DNA of 7,132 bases, taken from positions 1 through 7,132 of the forward strand of contig OMQZ01000082.1 in NCBI GenBank assembly GCA_900313355.1, read 5' to 3'. Position numbers and translations under genes: made by a program. The notes beneath the pieces were generated by a model that worked only from the letters and a program-made list of their open reading frames with translations, was not told the origin of the DNA and searched no databases. How positions within the stretch are numbered: position 1 is the stretch's first letter; each line of letters begins with the position of its first letter. This document shows, one piece after another, positions 1-6,837 of this stretch. The DNA comes from an uncultured Rhodospirillaceae bacterium. Its GTDB lineage: Bacteria > Pseudomonadota > Alphaproteobacteria > RF32 > CAG-239.

Positions 1-851
1 GCATCCCATTTTTTCTTGCCTTCTTCGTGTTGGAAAATTTGCTTATAAACTTCTATCGCCTGATCAAATTCCGAAAGTTTTGTTAAACAAGATGCCAGGC
101 CGTCATACATTTTGTGATGATATCTGCCGCCAATAAAGGTTTGAGCCTTTTTATAGCACTTTAAGGCATCTTTAAACTTAAACATTTTTTGATAAACAAA
201 ACCGATAGAAATCCATGCTTGAATTTCGGAGCTGTTAATATTCAAAATCTTCGTAAAACACTTCAATGCGGCTTCATTATCGCCCATCAGCTGATAGGTC
301 ACACCAATTCCGTTCCAAGCTTTAACATTATTTTTATCAGCTGAAAGCACCTTCTTAAAGAAAGAGATTGAACGGTCATATTGTTTTAATTTTTGAAGCG
401 TTACGGCAATACTCAAAAGCGTTTGCGGATGTTTCGGATCAACTTTCATCGCCTGTTCCAAAACATCTAAAGCTTCTTTAAATAAAAACATATGCTGTAA
501 AGCAATAGCTTTACCATTTAAGGCTTCCAAAGAAGTCGGATCAGCTTTATAAGCCCCGTCAAAACACTCAATAGCCTCTTTATAAAGACCACGCATACTG
601 AGCGTAACGCCTTTGTTATTTAAAACCTCAACTGATTTAGGATTGATTTGCAAAGCCTTATCAAAACATTCCACGGCTTCTGTGTATTTACTCATTTTCT
701 GAAAAGCAAAACCTTTGGAGTTTATAGCTTTCCAAGAATCCGGTTGTTCTTTGATTGCGGCATCAAATTGCTCGATGGCTTCTTTATACATACCGCTGTC
801 TAAAAGTTCTTGCCCTCTTTTATAGGCATTATTTTCGTTTACATTAACCAT
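1..851 (-). CDS. TPR-repeat protein, C-terminus cut off by the window edge
   Basis: The minus strand is open from an ATG at 851 to the left edge without a stop, giving 283 residues of an incomplete protein. The whole visible part is tetratricopeptide repeats: after a short start (MVNVNENN) about eight consecutive 34-residue units follow, with the usual spacing of small and aromatic positions and the closing Asp/Asn-Pro turn in several units (INPKS, ADPTS, VDPKH). TPR arrays form superhelical scaffolds for protein-protein contacts, so a binding role is likely, but the partner cannot be read from the sequence. No signal peptide or membrane segment is visible in this part; a catalytic or anchoring domain could lie beyond the edge. 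The start is preceded by a purine-rich AAGAGAAAAGA that can serve as a weak ribosome binding site, and by a promoter about 35-65 bases upstream. The HAD gene ends 98 bases upstream on the same strand. Confidence 0.9.
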   Translation of the reverse strand, partial: MVNVNENNAYKRGQELLDSGMYKEAIEQFDAAIKEQPDSWKAINSKGFAFQKMSKYTEAVECFDKALQINPKSVEVLNNKGVTLSMRGLYKEAIECFDGAYKADPTSLEALNGKAIALQHMFLFKEALDVLEQAMKVDPKHPQTLLSIAVTLQKLKQYDRSISFFKKVLSADKNNVKAWNGIGVTYQLMGDNEAALKCFTKILNINSSEIQAWISIGFVYQKMFKFKDALKCYKKAQTFIGGRYHHKMYDGLASCLTKLSEFDQAIEVYKQIFQHEEGKKKWD

Positions 852-886
852 TCTTTTCTCTTGTATATAAAAATAATTAGGATTTA

Positions 887-915
887 AAACTAGCACTCTT
901 CGGCTAAAAAGTCAA
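887..915 (-). promoter_or_regulatory. Promoter of the TPR gene (extended -10)
   Basis: On the minus strand TTGACT (910-915) is followed by exactly 17 bases and TAGTTT (887-892). The -10 box itself matches the consensus only moderately, but it is preceded by TGC, the TGn extension of an extended -10 promoter, which compensates for a weak -10. Transcription would begin near 880, giving a leader of about 30 bases before the TPR start codon. This suggests that the TPR gene can be transcribed independently of the HAD gene. Confidence 0.55.
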
Positions 916-949
916 GTATCGTTTTACCTCTTAAAGGTTAATCTTTCCT

Positions 950-1621
950 TTACATTTTGTTCAAAATGAATCGTTTGAGATCTTCCATATTATCAAAAAT
1001 ATTTTCAACACCTATTGTTTTGATATCATTAAAATATTCTTCATCTCCTTGAAGCGCATATTTCACAAATGCAACAGGCAAACACCCTGCCTTAATGGCA
1101 GCTTTAAGACCGGCAACCGAATCCTCAACAACGATTGAATCTTCCGGTTTTTCGCCCATTTTTTCACAAGCATATAAAAACAAATCCGGTTCCGGCTTTC
1201 CGTGCAAAACCTGATCAGCCGTAAAAACATTTTTTTGCGAAAACCATTCACCGATGCTCGAAACCTCAATTTTTATTTTCATCTTTTCCCTAAGAGTTCC
1301 TGTCGCAATACATTGTTTAATATTTTTCATCTTAAAAATATCCGTTATCCCCTCTGTCGGCTTAAATCCTTTTGAAAGCATAACTTCCCAATCCATCTGC
1401 CTGTTTTTTTCCCAAAACGCGTCTGATGTGACGATGCCCATCTTATCCAAAACTTCTCTTTTTGTTTTGTCGCTCATTCCCAACAGATTTTTCCGAACGG
1501 TTTGCTCATCCCAGTTCAGACCGAAATCTTCATTTAATGTCACCATACGATTGTAGAGCCATAACTTTTCCGTATCGGCAACGACGCCGTCAAAATCCCA
1601 AATAAGCAATTTTTTCTTCAT
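950..1621 (-). CDS. HAD-family hydrolase (beta-phosphoglucomutase-like phosphatase)
   Basis: This 223-residue protein belongs to the haloacid dehalogenase superfamily, subfamily I, which transfers or removes phosphate through an aspartyl-phosphate intermediate. All four motifs are visible: motif I DFDG (nucleophile Asp9, acid/base Asp11), motif II in CIATGTL (Thr107), motif III Lys142 in GKPEPD, and motif IV EDSVAGLKAA (Glu166, Asp167) for Mg2+. The stretch between about residues 15 and 90 would be the alpha-helical cap that sets substrate choice. Length and the GKPEPD/EDS pattern fit the beta-phosphoglucomutase or phosphoglycolate phosphatase-like group; the actual substrate cannot be called. 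It looks cytosolic. The ATG at 1621 was preferred because motif I then lies at the usual distance from the N-terminus and GGGA lies just upstream; an in-frame TTG at 1633 would add four residues. It is divergent from mnmE and lies upstream of the TPR gene on the same strand. Confidence 0.88.
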   Translation of the reverse strand: MKKKLLIWDFDGVVADTEKLWLYNRMVTLNEDFGLNWDEQTVRKNLLGMSDKTKREVLDKMGIVTSDAFWEKNRQMDWEVMLSKGFKPTEGITDIFKMKNIKQCIATGTLREKMKIKIEVSSIGEWFSQKNVFTADQVLHGKPEPDLFLYACEKMGEKPEDSIVVEDSVAGLKAAIKAGCLPVAFVKYALQGDEEYFNDIKTIGVENIFDNMEDLKRFILNKM

Positions 1622-1787
1622 TTTCAATCCCAAAAAAAAGAGTCCGTTTAAGCCTCACTGAAAGCAATTTTAACAACAATACGATACGAACATTAAAAAA
1701 TCATAAACCCCCTCTCCAGAGTCATAAAAACCCCAAAATACCATTTCACCCCATATTCTCACTTTTTTATTTTCGCTATTCTCAGAC

Positions 1788-1816
1788 TTGACCAACCAAT
1801 CCGAATGATATATTAT
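1788..1816 (+). promoter_or_regulatory. Sigma-70-type promoter of mnmE
   Basis: TTGACC (1788-1793), a 17-base spacer and TATTAT (1811-1816) make a near-consensus housekeeping promoter; each box differs from consensus at one position. Transcription would start near 1823, leaving a leader of about 20 bases that contains the mnmE ribosome binding site. It lies in the 223-bp divergent spacer between the HAD gene and mnmE. I saw no equally good promoter for the HAD gene on the other strand of this spacer; a TAAAAT near 1666-1671 lacks a convincing -35 box. Confidence 0.8.
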
Positions 1817-1832
1817 CCCCTTAAATATTTAT

Positions 1833-1839
1833 GAAGGAG
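1833..1839 (+). promoter_or_regulatory. Shine-Dalgarno site of mnmE
   Basis: GAAGGAG ends five bases before the ATG at 1845. It is the strongest ribosome binding site in the window and fixes the mnmE start. It contrasts with the orphan gene at 3465 and rsmG, which have none. Confidence 0.85.
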
Positions 1840-1844
1840 CTTTC

Positions 1845-3179
1845 ATGTCCGAACAAACAATATATGCGCTTTCTACCGTTTACGGAAAATCAGGCGTTGC
1901 TGTTATCCGCATTTCCGGAAAACACGCCCTAACGGCTCTAAAAAAGATGTCTTCGCTTAACACCTCAAGCCTCAAAGCGCGTTACGCATACTTCACACAA
2001 CTTCACAATCCGGAAACGCAAGAACCCTTAGACCATGCGCTTGTTCTTTATTTTAAGGCTCCTCATTCTTTCACGGGTGAAGATATTGTCGAAATTCAAT
2101 GTCACGGTTCAAAAGCCGTTTTAGCCTTAATTATCGAAAATCTCTCAAAAATTAAAAATTTCCGCCTTGCAGAACCCGGTGAATTTTCAAAGCGAGCTTT
2201 TTACAACCAAAAGATGGACTTAACTGAGGCTGAAGGTTTGGCAGACTTGATTGATGCCGAAACAAAGGAGCAACAAAAACAAGCCCTGCGTCAAATGTCA
2301 GGAAACTTAAAAAACCTTTATTCTTCTTGGCGTGAAAATCTTCTTGAAGTTTATGCTTATCTTGAGGCTTATATTGATTTTCCCGAAGAAGATATCCCCG
2401 ATTCAATCGTAGAAAAGAATCTGAACACCGTATTTAAACTCAAAAAAGAGATAAAAGAACACCTCTCTTCTTCTGATTTCGGTGAACGCATGCGCGAAGG
2501 ATTTCGTGTTGTCTTAACCGGTCCGACCAACGCCGGAAAATCAAGCTTAATTAACACAATTCTTCAAAGACAGGCTGTCATAGTTTCAAACATTGCCGGC
2601 ACAACACGTGATGCGATAGATGTTCATTTAGATGTCGCGGGCTACCCCGTTATTTTAACCGATACGGCAGGCTTGCGCCAATCTGATGACGAAATCGAAA
2701 AACAAGGCATCGAAATTGCCCGCTCAAAAGCAAAAGAGGCTGATTTAATTTTAGCCGTTTTTGATGGTTCAAAAGACACCCCTGAAATTTTCCATAATTT
2801 AGATAAAAACAAAACGATATACATCGCAAACAAGTCAGATTTGCTAAAACCTGCCCAAAAATCCGCTCTTGAAAAAGAAGGTTGTCTTTTACTGTCCGCA
2901 AAAACAAAAGACGGATTGCCTCAATTATTTGATAAAATCAAATCAACAATTCAAAACACATTTTCATCTCAGTCAACCCAAATTATCACTCGTGCGCGCT
3001 ATCGCGAATCCTTAAAAGAATGTCTTGAAAACCTTGAAATGTTCAGTTTCAACAAACCGATTGAACTGTCCGCAGAAGATATTCGCCTTGCCGCTCGCGC
3101 TCTTGGCAAAATCACCGGACAGATAGAAGTTGATGAAATCTTAGATAAAATCTTCGGCTCATTCTGTATCGGAAAATAA
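1845..3179 (+). CDS. mnmE: tRNA uridine-5-carboxymethylaminomethyl modification GTPase MnmE
   Basis: MnmE (TrmE) works with MnmG to place the carboxymethylaminomethyl-type group on C5 of the wobble uridine (U34) of certain tRNAs, using GTP hydrolysis to drive the rearrangement; it acts in the cytosol. At 444 residues it is near the usual length. The N-terminal tetrahydrofolate-binding domain (about 1-118) begins TIYALSTVYGKSGVAVIRISG-like; a helical domain follows, into which the G domain is inserted (about 218-375). G motifs are intact: P-loop GPTNAGKS (226-233) with the Asn that supports potassium-dependent activity, Thr253/Thr254 for G2, DTAG (273-276), NKSD (329-332) and SAK (351-353). 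The protein ends FCIGK with the conserved Cys441. Sequence texture recalls rickettsial and other alphaproteobacterial MnmE. It has its own promoter and Shine-Dalgarno site. Usually mnmG follows closely; here an AT-rich spacer and an orphan gene intervene. Confidence 0.98.
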   Translation: MSEQTIYALSTVYGKSGVAVIRISGKHALTALKKMSSLNTSSLKARYAYFTQLHNPETQEPLDHALVLYFKAPHSFTGEDIVEIQCHGSKAVLALIIENLSKIKNFRLAEPGEFSKRAFYNQKMDLTEAEGLADLIDAETKEQQKQALRQMSGNLKNLYSSWRENLLEVYAYLEAYIDFPEEDIPDSIVEKNLNTVFKLKKEIKEHLSSSDFGERMREGFRVVLTGPTNAGKSSLINTILQRQAVIVSNIAGTTRDAIDVHLDVAGYPVILTDTAGLRQSDDEIEKQGIEIARSKAKEADLILAVFDGSKDTPEIFHNLDKNKTIYIANKSDLLKPAQKSALEKEGCLLLSAKTKDGLPQLFDKIKSTIQNTFSSQSTQIITRARYRESLKECLENLEMFSFNKPIELSAEDIRLAARALGKITGQIEVDEILDKIFGSFCIGK

Positions 3180-3198
3180 ACAATCAAATCTTTATTTT

Positions 3199-3285
3199 AA
3201 AAACAGCAACTTAGACTTCAAAGTTGAATCTTTAAGTTTAGAACGGTGTATTTAAAAAATAGTTAACAAAAATAAAGCTGTTTTT
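3199..3285 (+). other. Possible structured RNA segment downstream of mnmE
   Basis: AAAAACAGC (3199-3207) is the exact reverse complement of GCTGTTTTT (3277-3285), so a transcript could close a 9-bp stem. Immediately inside the left arm lies an imperfect dyad (3208-3238) built on AACTTA / TAAGTT arms and a TTCAA-AG-TTGAA core. The right outer arm ends in a run of six T, so this could be a poor terminator or processed 3' end for mnmE, which otherwise has no visible terminator. Half of the outer stem is A-T homopolymer in a very AT-rich spacer, so chance pairing is quite possible. Confidence 0.25.
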
Positions 3286-3382
3286 TGCTGACAAAAATTA
3301 AAGAAAACGAAAAAAGAATCTAAAAACAATAGGTTATGAAAAGAATTGAATTTAAAGCATCGAACAATGTATTTAAAAAATA
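3224..3382 (+). repeat. Degenerate direct repeat pair in the mnmE-orphan spacer
   Basis: Two copies of a roughly 38-base unit lie about 121 bases apart, at 3224-3261 and 3346-3382. The best-conserved part is 3241-3261 against 3362-3382, which agrees at 19 of 21 positions: both begin GAAC, differ as GG or AA, and continue TGTATTTAAAAAATA. Before this both copies have TTGAA followed by a TTTAA-type stretch with small gaps. The second copy ends 16 bases before the -35 box of the predicted orphan promoter, so it could be an operator or simply the trace of a local duplication. The region between shows no coding potential. Confidence 0.5.
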
Positions 3383-3398
3383 AATTTAAATTTTTTTA

Positions 3399-3427
3399 TT
3401 GACGAATAAAAGAGAATCGCCTAAAAC
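3399..3427 (+). promoter_or_regulatory. Candidate promoter of the orphan membrane-protein gene
   Basis: TTGACG (3399-3404), a 17-base spacer and TAAAAC (3422-3427) resemble a sigma-70 promoter with a good -35 and a weaker -10. Immediately upstream, 3375-3397 is uninterrupted A/T in tracts, as in an UP element contacted by the RNA polymerase alpha subunit. A start near 3434 gives a leader of about 30 bases. Just around the -10 box is a short near-tandem repeat, GCCTAAAACTGA then GCCTAACTGA (3419-3440), whose meaning is unclear. Confidence 0.45.
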
Positions 3428-3464
3428 TGAGCCTAACTGAAAATTATTTTAACACCTTATATTT

Positions 3465-3986
3465 ATGTCACCACTAACTATTCTAGCCCTTATCTTTTTT
3501 GCGCTTTTATTTATCGTCGCGGTTCTCATTGAACCGAAACAGCGCGTTGTTGTCGGCGACCCCTCTTTTAAGGAAAGAATCAAAAATGTTCCTGCGGCTA
3601 TCGTCGATGCTTGTTATGTTTACAACGACGGCGTCGAAACACCCGAAATTCGCGAAAGCATCCCGATTATCGGTTATCGTCTTTCTCCAAATCTGGTTAT
3701 TCACGATATATCCGGAAAAAGAGGTGCCGATGAGTTCATCAAAGCTCAGGTTTTTGCCCACGATTTTAACGGGCAACTTTTGAACAATCACGATGTCGAA
3801 ACGCTCAAAAGCAACTTTCGGGTTTTGAACATGCTCCGCGAAAAAATCGGCGAACCCGCTGTTCCGGAAGGCTATTTCTGGATTGAGGGAGGAAAAAAAG
3901 TTCCTCTTGCAACGTTCAATTCTTCCGACGAAGGAATGCAGAACTTCTACAACATCAACCTGCCCTCTATCATTCTCAAGCGCTAA
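3465..3986 (+). CDS. Orphan single-pass membrane-anchored protein, function unknown
   Basis: I do not recognise this 173-residue protein. Residues 4-22 (LTILALIFFALLFIVAVLI) form one hydrophobic segment with no charged residue before it, followed by EPKQR, so it is probably an N-terminal membrane anchor or uncleaved signal anchor; the remaining 150 residues are soluble, mixed in charge and end in LKR. There is a single Cys (Cys50) and no motif I can name. An in-frame TAA at 3450-3452 makes ATG 3465 the first possible start, yet no Shine-Dalgarno sequence precedes it. Codon choice looks real, with more C and G at third positions than the AT-rich spacer before it. It has its own candidate promoter and is closed by a strong terminator, so it seems to be a separate unit inserted between mnmE and mnmG. 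A 183-codon open frame on the opposite strand is treated as its shadow. Confidence 0.75.
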   Translation: MSPLTILALIFFALLFIVAVLIEPKQRVVVGDPSFKERIKNVPAAIVDACYVYNDGVETPEIRESIPIIGYRLSPNLVIHDISGKRGADEFIKAQVFAHDFNGQLLNNHDVETLKSNFRVLNMLREKIGEPAVPEGYFWIEGGKKVPLATFNSSDEGMQNFYNINLPSIILKR

Positions 3987-4004
3987 ACTAAAAAAATGCT
4001 CTTT

Positions 4005-4035
4005 AAGAATTCGGCTCAGACCGAATTCTTTTTTT
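4005..4035 (+). terminator. Rho-independent terminator after the orphan gene
   Basis: AAGAATTCGG (4005-4014) pairs perfectly with CCGAATTCTT (4021-4030) across a six-base loop CTCAGA, and the 3' arm runs into a stretch of seven T (4029-4035). This is a textbook intrinsic terminator, 19 bases after the orphan stop codon and 10 bases before the -35 box of mnmG. It insulates mnmG from the upstream genes. Confidence 0.93.
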
Positions 4036-4045
4036 ATGTTTTCTC

Positions 4046-4073
4046 TTGAAATTTGCATAAAAAAGCGTATGAT
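4046..4073 (+). promoter_or_regulatory. Sigma-70-type promoter of the mnmG operon
   Basis: TTGAAA (4046-4051), a 16-base spacer and TATGAT (4068-4073) give a good housekeeping promoter, with a start expected near 4080 and a leader of under 20 bases. Placed directly after the terminator, it makes mnmG, the PHP phosphatase gene and probably rsmG one transcription unit. Confidence 0.75.
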
Positions 4074-4083
4074 GCCTCAAATT

Positions 4084-4090
4084 AAAGGAA
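4084..4090 (+). promoter_or_regulatory. Shine-Dalgarno site of mnmG
   Basis: AAAGGAA with its AGGA core ends eight bases before the ATG at 4098 and supports that start. Confidence 0.7.
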
Positions 4091-4097
4091 AAAAAGC

Positions 4098-5945
4098 ATG
4101 AAAAATTTGTTTGATGTTATCGTCGTTGGTGGCGGACACGCAGGCTGTGAAGCAGCGGCAGCTTCTGCCAGAATTGGCGCAAAGACAGCTCTTATCACAC
4201 ACAAGATATCAACCATCGGCGCAATGTCTTGCAATCCGGCAATCGGCGGCTTAGGAAAAGGCCACCTTGTGCGCGAGATTGATGCTCTTGACGGCTTGAT
4301 GGGAAAAGTAATCGACAAGGCCGGCATTCAATTTCGTATGCTCAATTCATCAAAGGGGCCTGCCGTTCGCGGTCCGCGTGCTCAGGCAGATAGAGAACTT
4401 TATAAAAAATACATGCTCCAAGAACTCCAAAAAACCGAAAATCTTGAAATCATTGAAGCATCTGTCGAGGGGCTTATTTTTGACAATGCCGAAATTCATG
4501 GTGTAATCTTAAAATCGGGCGAAAAAATCGAATCAAAAGCCGTTGTTTTAACAACCGGAACATTTTTGAACGGTGTTATGTTCATTGGTCATGAAACCTC
4601 TGTCGGTGGGCGCGTCGGCGACCCTGCTTGTTCAGGTATAACACCGTATTTAAAAGAAATGGGGTTAACACTCGGCAGACTCAAAACCGGAACCCCTGCT
4701 CGCCTTGATTCCAACACCATAAATTGGGATATTCTCGAAAAACAAAGCGGTGATGAAAACCCCGAACCGTTTTCTTTTTTAACTGATAGCCTGCCTCAAA
4801 AACAAATTGATTGTTACATCACCCACACCAACGAAACAACGCACAAAATTATCCGTGACAACTTTTCAAAGTGTGCACTTTTTTCAGGCTTAATTACAGG
4901 TGTCGGTCCGCGCTATTGTCCGAGCATTGAAGACAAACTTGTTAAGTTTGCTGACAGAACATCTCACCAAATCTTTTTGGAGCCCGAAGGTTACAACACA
5001 AACGTTGTTTATCCGAACGGGATTTCCACTTCTTTGCCGGCTGATGTTCAAGATGCGTTTATACATACAATTAAAGGCCTTGAAAACGTTAAAATCCTGC
5101 GCCCCGCTTATGCAATTGAATATGATTTTGTCAGCCCTCAAGAACTAAACAACACGCTTGAGGTTAAAAAAATCAAAAATCTGTTTTTAGCCGGGCAAAT
5201 CAACGGAACAACCGGTTATGAAGAAGCCGGGGCCCAAGGATTGCTTGCCGGCGCAAATGCTGCCTTAAAAGCTGTTTCAAAAAACAAAACATTAACGATT
5301 GATCGTAGTGAGGGCTACATCGGCGTTATGGTCGACGACCTCATCACAAAAGGCGTTGACGAACCATATCGAATGTTTACTTCCCGCTCAGAATATCGTC
5401 TTTATTTAAGAGCAGACAATGCAGATCAGCGTCTGACGCAAAAAGGATATGAAATCGGACTGGTCGGCAAAGAAAGATATCAAAAATTCAAGCTTAAAAA
5501 AGATCAAATTGAATCTTTGCGCGAATATGCTCTCGCAACAAAAATAAATTATGCAGACCTTAAAAATGCCGGCATCTCAATCAATCATGACGGAACATCT
5601 CGAACGCTATTTAATCTTCTGGGTTACGCAAATGTTTCACGTGAAACAATCCGTAATTTATTTCCTTTAATCAACGACTTCGATTCGAAAGTTATCGAAC
5701 AGATTGAAATTGAATCAACCTATGCCGGTTACATTAAAAGACAAATGGCAGATATTGAAGTTTTCAAAAAAGACGAAAACCTAAAAATTAAAGACGACAT
5801 TGATTATTCAAAAATAGGCGGGCTTTCAAGAGAAATTGTTTCAAAGCTGACAAAAGTAAAACCCTCAACAATCGGCGAGGCTTCAAGAATTCCGGGAATG
5901 ACACCGGCAGCAATCACAGCCGTTTTAGGACATTTAAAAAAATGA
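4098..5945 (+). CDS. mnmG: tRNA uridine-5-carboxymethylaminomethyl modification enzyme MnmG (GidA)
   Basis: MnmG is the FAD-binding partner of MnmE; the complex builds the C5 side chain of wobble uridine U34 in tRNA using a folate-derived one-carbon unit. The 615-residue length is normal. Visible features are the FAD dinucleotide fold [14 protein letters not shown] (about 7-20), the [15 protein letters not shown] block with conserved Cys45, GGRVGDP (170-176), the first family signature [11 protein letters not shown] with Cys274 (270-280), the second signature [17 protein letters not shown] (365-381), and the C-terminal helical domain ending [20 protein letters not shown], which contacts tRNA and MnmE. 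It resembles alphaproteobacterial versions. An unusual point is VSRET at 513-517, where the codons form a perfect parS site. It has its own promoter after a terminator, and its stop codon overlaps the start of the next gene as ATGA, implying translational coupling. Confidence 0.98.
   Translation: MKNLFDVIVVGGGHAGCEAAAASARIGAKTALITHKISTIGAMSCNPAIGGLGKGHLVREIDALDGLMGKVIDKAGIQFRMLNSSKGPAVRGPRAQADRELYKKYMLQELQKTENLEIIEASVEGLIFDNAEIHGVILKSGEKIESKAVVLTTGTFLNGVMFIGHETSVGGRVGDPACSGITPYLKEMGLTLGRLKTGTPARLDSNTINWDILEKQSGDENPEPFSFLTDSLPQKQIDCYITHTNETTHKIIRDNFSKCALFSGLITGVGPRYCPSIEDKLVKFADRTSHQIFLEPEGYNTNVVYPNGISTSLPADVQDAFIHTIKGLENVKILRPAYAIEYDFVSPQELNNTLEVKKIKNLFLAGQINGTTGYEEAGAQGLLAGANAALKAVSKNKTLTIDRSEGYIGVMVDDLITKGVDEPYRMFTSRSEYRLYLRADNADQRLTQKGYEIGLVGKERYQKFKLKKDQIESLREYALATKINYADLKNAGISINHDGTSRTLFNLLGYANVSRETIRNLFPLINDFDSKVIEQIEIESTYAGYIKRQMADIEVFKKDENLKIKDDIDYSKIGGLSREIVSKLTKVKPSTIGEASRIPGMTPAAITAVLGHLKK
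5633..5648. promoter_or_regulatory. parS: parS centromere-like site inside mnmG
   Basis: TGTTTCACGTGAAACA is a perfect 16-bp palindrome identical to the widely conserved bacterial parS sequence, which ParB binds to nucleate the partition complex and load SMC. It starts at the third base of Asn512 and covers Val513-Thr517 of MnmG. Chromosomal parS sites cluster near the origin and the parAB genes, in keeping with the mnmG-rsmG context. Confidence 0.93.
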
Positions 5946-6778
5946 CGCAAAATTCAACCTTTCATACCCACACCATTTTTTCAGACGGTGAAAATACAGT
6001 TGAGGAAATGATTTTTTGTGCTAAAAATCTTGGGTTTGAAACAATCGGCATATCAGATCATTTAACCGTTCACAAAAACATCAAACAATCACCTGCCTAC
6101 AATAACATTAAAAATCTTGCTCACCAAACCTTTGAAGAAATGATTGAGCCATGCAAAAGACACGCTGAAGAAATTCGCAATACAGGCAAAAAATTAAAAA
6201 TAAAAACGATGGTCGGATATGAAGTCGACTTCTTTACATATAGCGGTTGGAAAGAAGAGCTTGAAAATTTCTTAAAGCAAATAGATTATGACTATCTTAT
6301 CTCAGGCAACCACTTTTTTATGAGTGAGAACGGAGAAGATATTTACGACATCTGGCGCTTTGAAGAGTCAAAAGACCAAGCCCCGGAAGATATAACGGTG
6401 TATTTAAAGCGCCATTTTAAAACAATGCGCCAAGCTATTGAAACGAATCTCTTTTCTTTTTTAGCTCACATTGATTACGCTCAAAAAACACCCTCATACA
6501 AACAATCAGACTATCAAAAAGAAATTGACGAGATTCTCAAAGCCTTAAAAGAGACAGACACCGGCTGTGAGATCAGTACAAAAGGAATCCGAAAGCTCGG
6601 TCATTTTTATCCTTCAGAGAGTATTTTAAAAAAGCTCATCGAACAAAACACCCCCATAATCATCAGTGATGATGCCCACGCGACCGACCAAATCGGAACA
6701 TATTTTGATCTTGCTGAAAAAACACTTCAAAAATTCAACTGCAAAAAAAGATTAAAATTACAAAATCTCTGTTCATAA
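5942..6778 (+). CDS. PHP-domain phosphatase, histidinol-phosphatase-like
   Basis: This 278-residue protein has the polymerase and histidinol phosphatase (PHP) metal-binding fold. Likely metal ligands appear in the family order: HTH (His8, His10), Asp15 in SDG, SDH (His40), GYEVD (Glu94), SGNHF (His124), AHIDY (His176), and SDDAH (Asp243 or Asp244, His246). The C-terminal run [10 protein letters not shown]...[10 protein letters not shown]...PIIISDDAH closely follows the HisK/HisJ type of histidinol phosphatase, which hydrolyses L-histidinol phosphate in the penultimate reactions of histidine synthesis; length also fits. No other his gene is visible, so a different phosphoester substrate remains possible. 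It begins inside the mnmG stop codon (ATGA, 5942-5945) with no room for an independent promoter, so it is probably translated by coupling to mnmG. The protein appears cytosolic. It is not a usual member of the mnmG-rsmG cluster. Confidence 0.85.
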   Translation: MTQNSTFHTHTIFSDGENTVEEMIFCAKNLGFETIGISDHLTVHKNIKQSPAYNNIKNLAHQTFEEMIEPCKRHAEEIRNTGKKLKIKTMVGYEVDFFTYSGWKEELENFLKQIDYDYLISGNHFFMSENGEDIYDIWRFEESKDQAPEDITVYLKRHFKTMRQAIETNLFSFLAHIDYAQKTPSYKQSDYQKEIDEILKALKETDTGCEISTKGIRKLGHFYPSESILKKLIEQNTPIIISDDAHATDQIGTYFDLAEKTLQKFNCKKRLKLQNLCS

Positions 6779-6788
6779 CATTTTAAAT

Positions 6789-6837
6789 GTCGTTTATATT
6801 GTCTTTTTCTTCCTTTATAAAAAGACTCATGAACGAC
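6789..6837 (+). promoter_or_regulatory. Long imperfect hairpin over the rsmG start region
   Basis: In RNA, GUCGUUUAU (6789-6797) can pair with AUGAACGAC (6829-6837) over nine positions including one G-U pair; after a small 3 x 2 internal loop, GUCUUUUU (6801-6808) pairs perfectly with AAAAAGAC (6819-6826) around a ten-base loop CUUCCUUUAU. The structure therefore has about 17 pairs in a 49-base span. Its 3' arm contains the candidate start codon ATG 6829, and a second candidate, ATG 6841, lies three bases beyond it. Only three U follow the stem, so it is not a good intrinsic terminator. A role in controlling rsmG translation, or in processing between the PHP gene and rsmG, is inference. Confidence 0.5.

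Noticed and set aside
930..949. Possible terminator after the HAD gene, from AAAGG/CCTTT arms on the minus strand
   Set aside because: The stem is only five pairs with a nine-base loop and no T run follows, so it does not qualify as an intrinsic terminator.
1254..1556. Open frame of 100 codons on the plus strand opposite the HAD gene
   Set aside because: It is antisense to a gene with all four HAD motifs and has a biased hydrophobic composition typical of a shadow frame.
1622..1633. Four-residue N-terminal extension of the HAD protein from a TTG codon
   Set aside because: The ATG at 1621 places motif I at the normal distance from the start, and the TTG has no better ribosome binding site.
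3507..4058. Open frame of 183 codons on the minus strand opposite the orphan membrane protein
   Set aside because: It overlaps the plus-strand gene almost fully and would have to run through the terminator hairpin at its 5' end. It has no promoter or Shine-Dalgarno site that I can see, and its protein has no recognisable features, whereas the plus-strand frame has a clear membrane segment, promoter and terminator.
6394..6408. The word AACGGTGTATTTAAA shared exactly with the spacer repeat at 3242-3256
   Set aside because: In the PHP gene it is ordinary coding sequence for TVYLK, and one 15-base match in AT-rich DNA of this size is better taken as coincidence than as a third repeat copy.
6778..6790. 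Short dyad ACATTTTAAATGT at the end of the PHP gene
   Set aside because: It is all weak A-T pairing with a one-base centre and no T tract, so there is no support for a terminator or operator.
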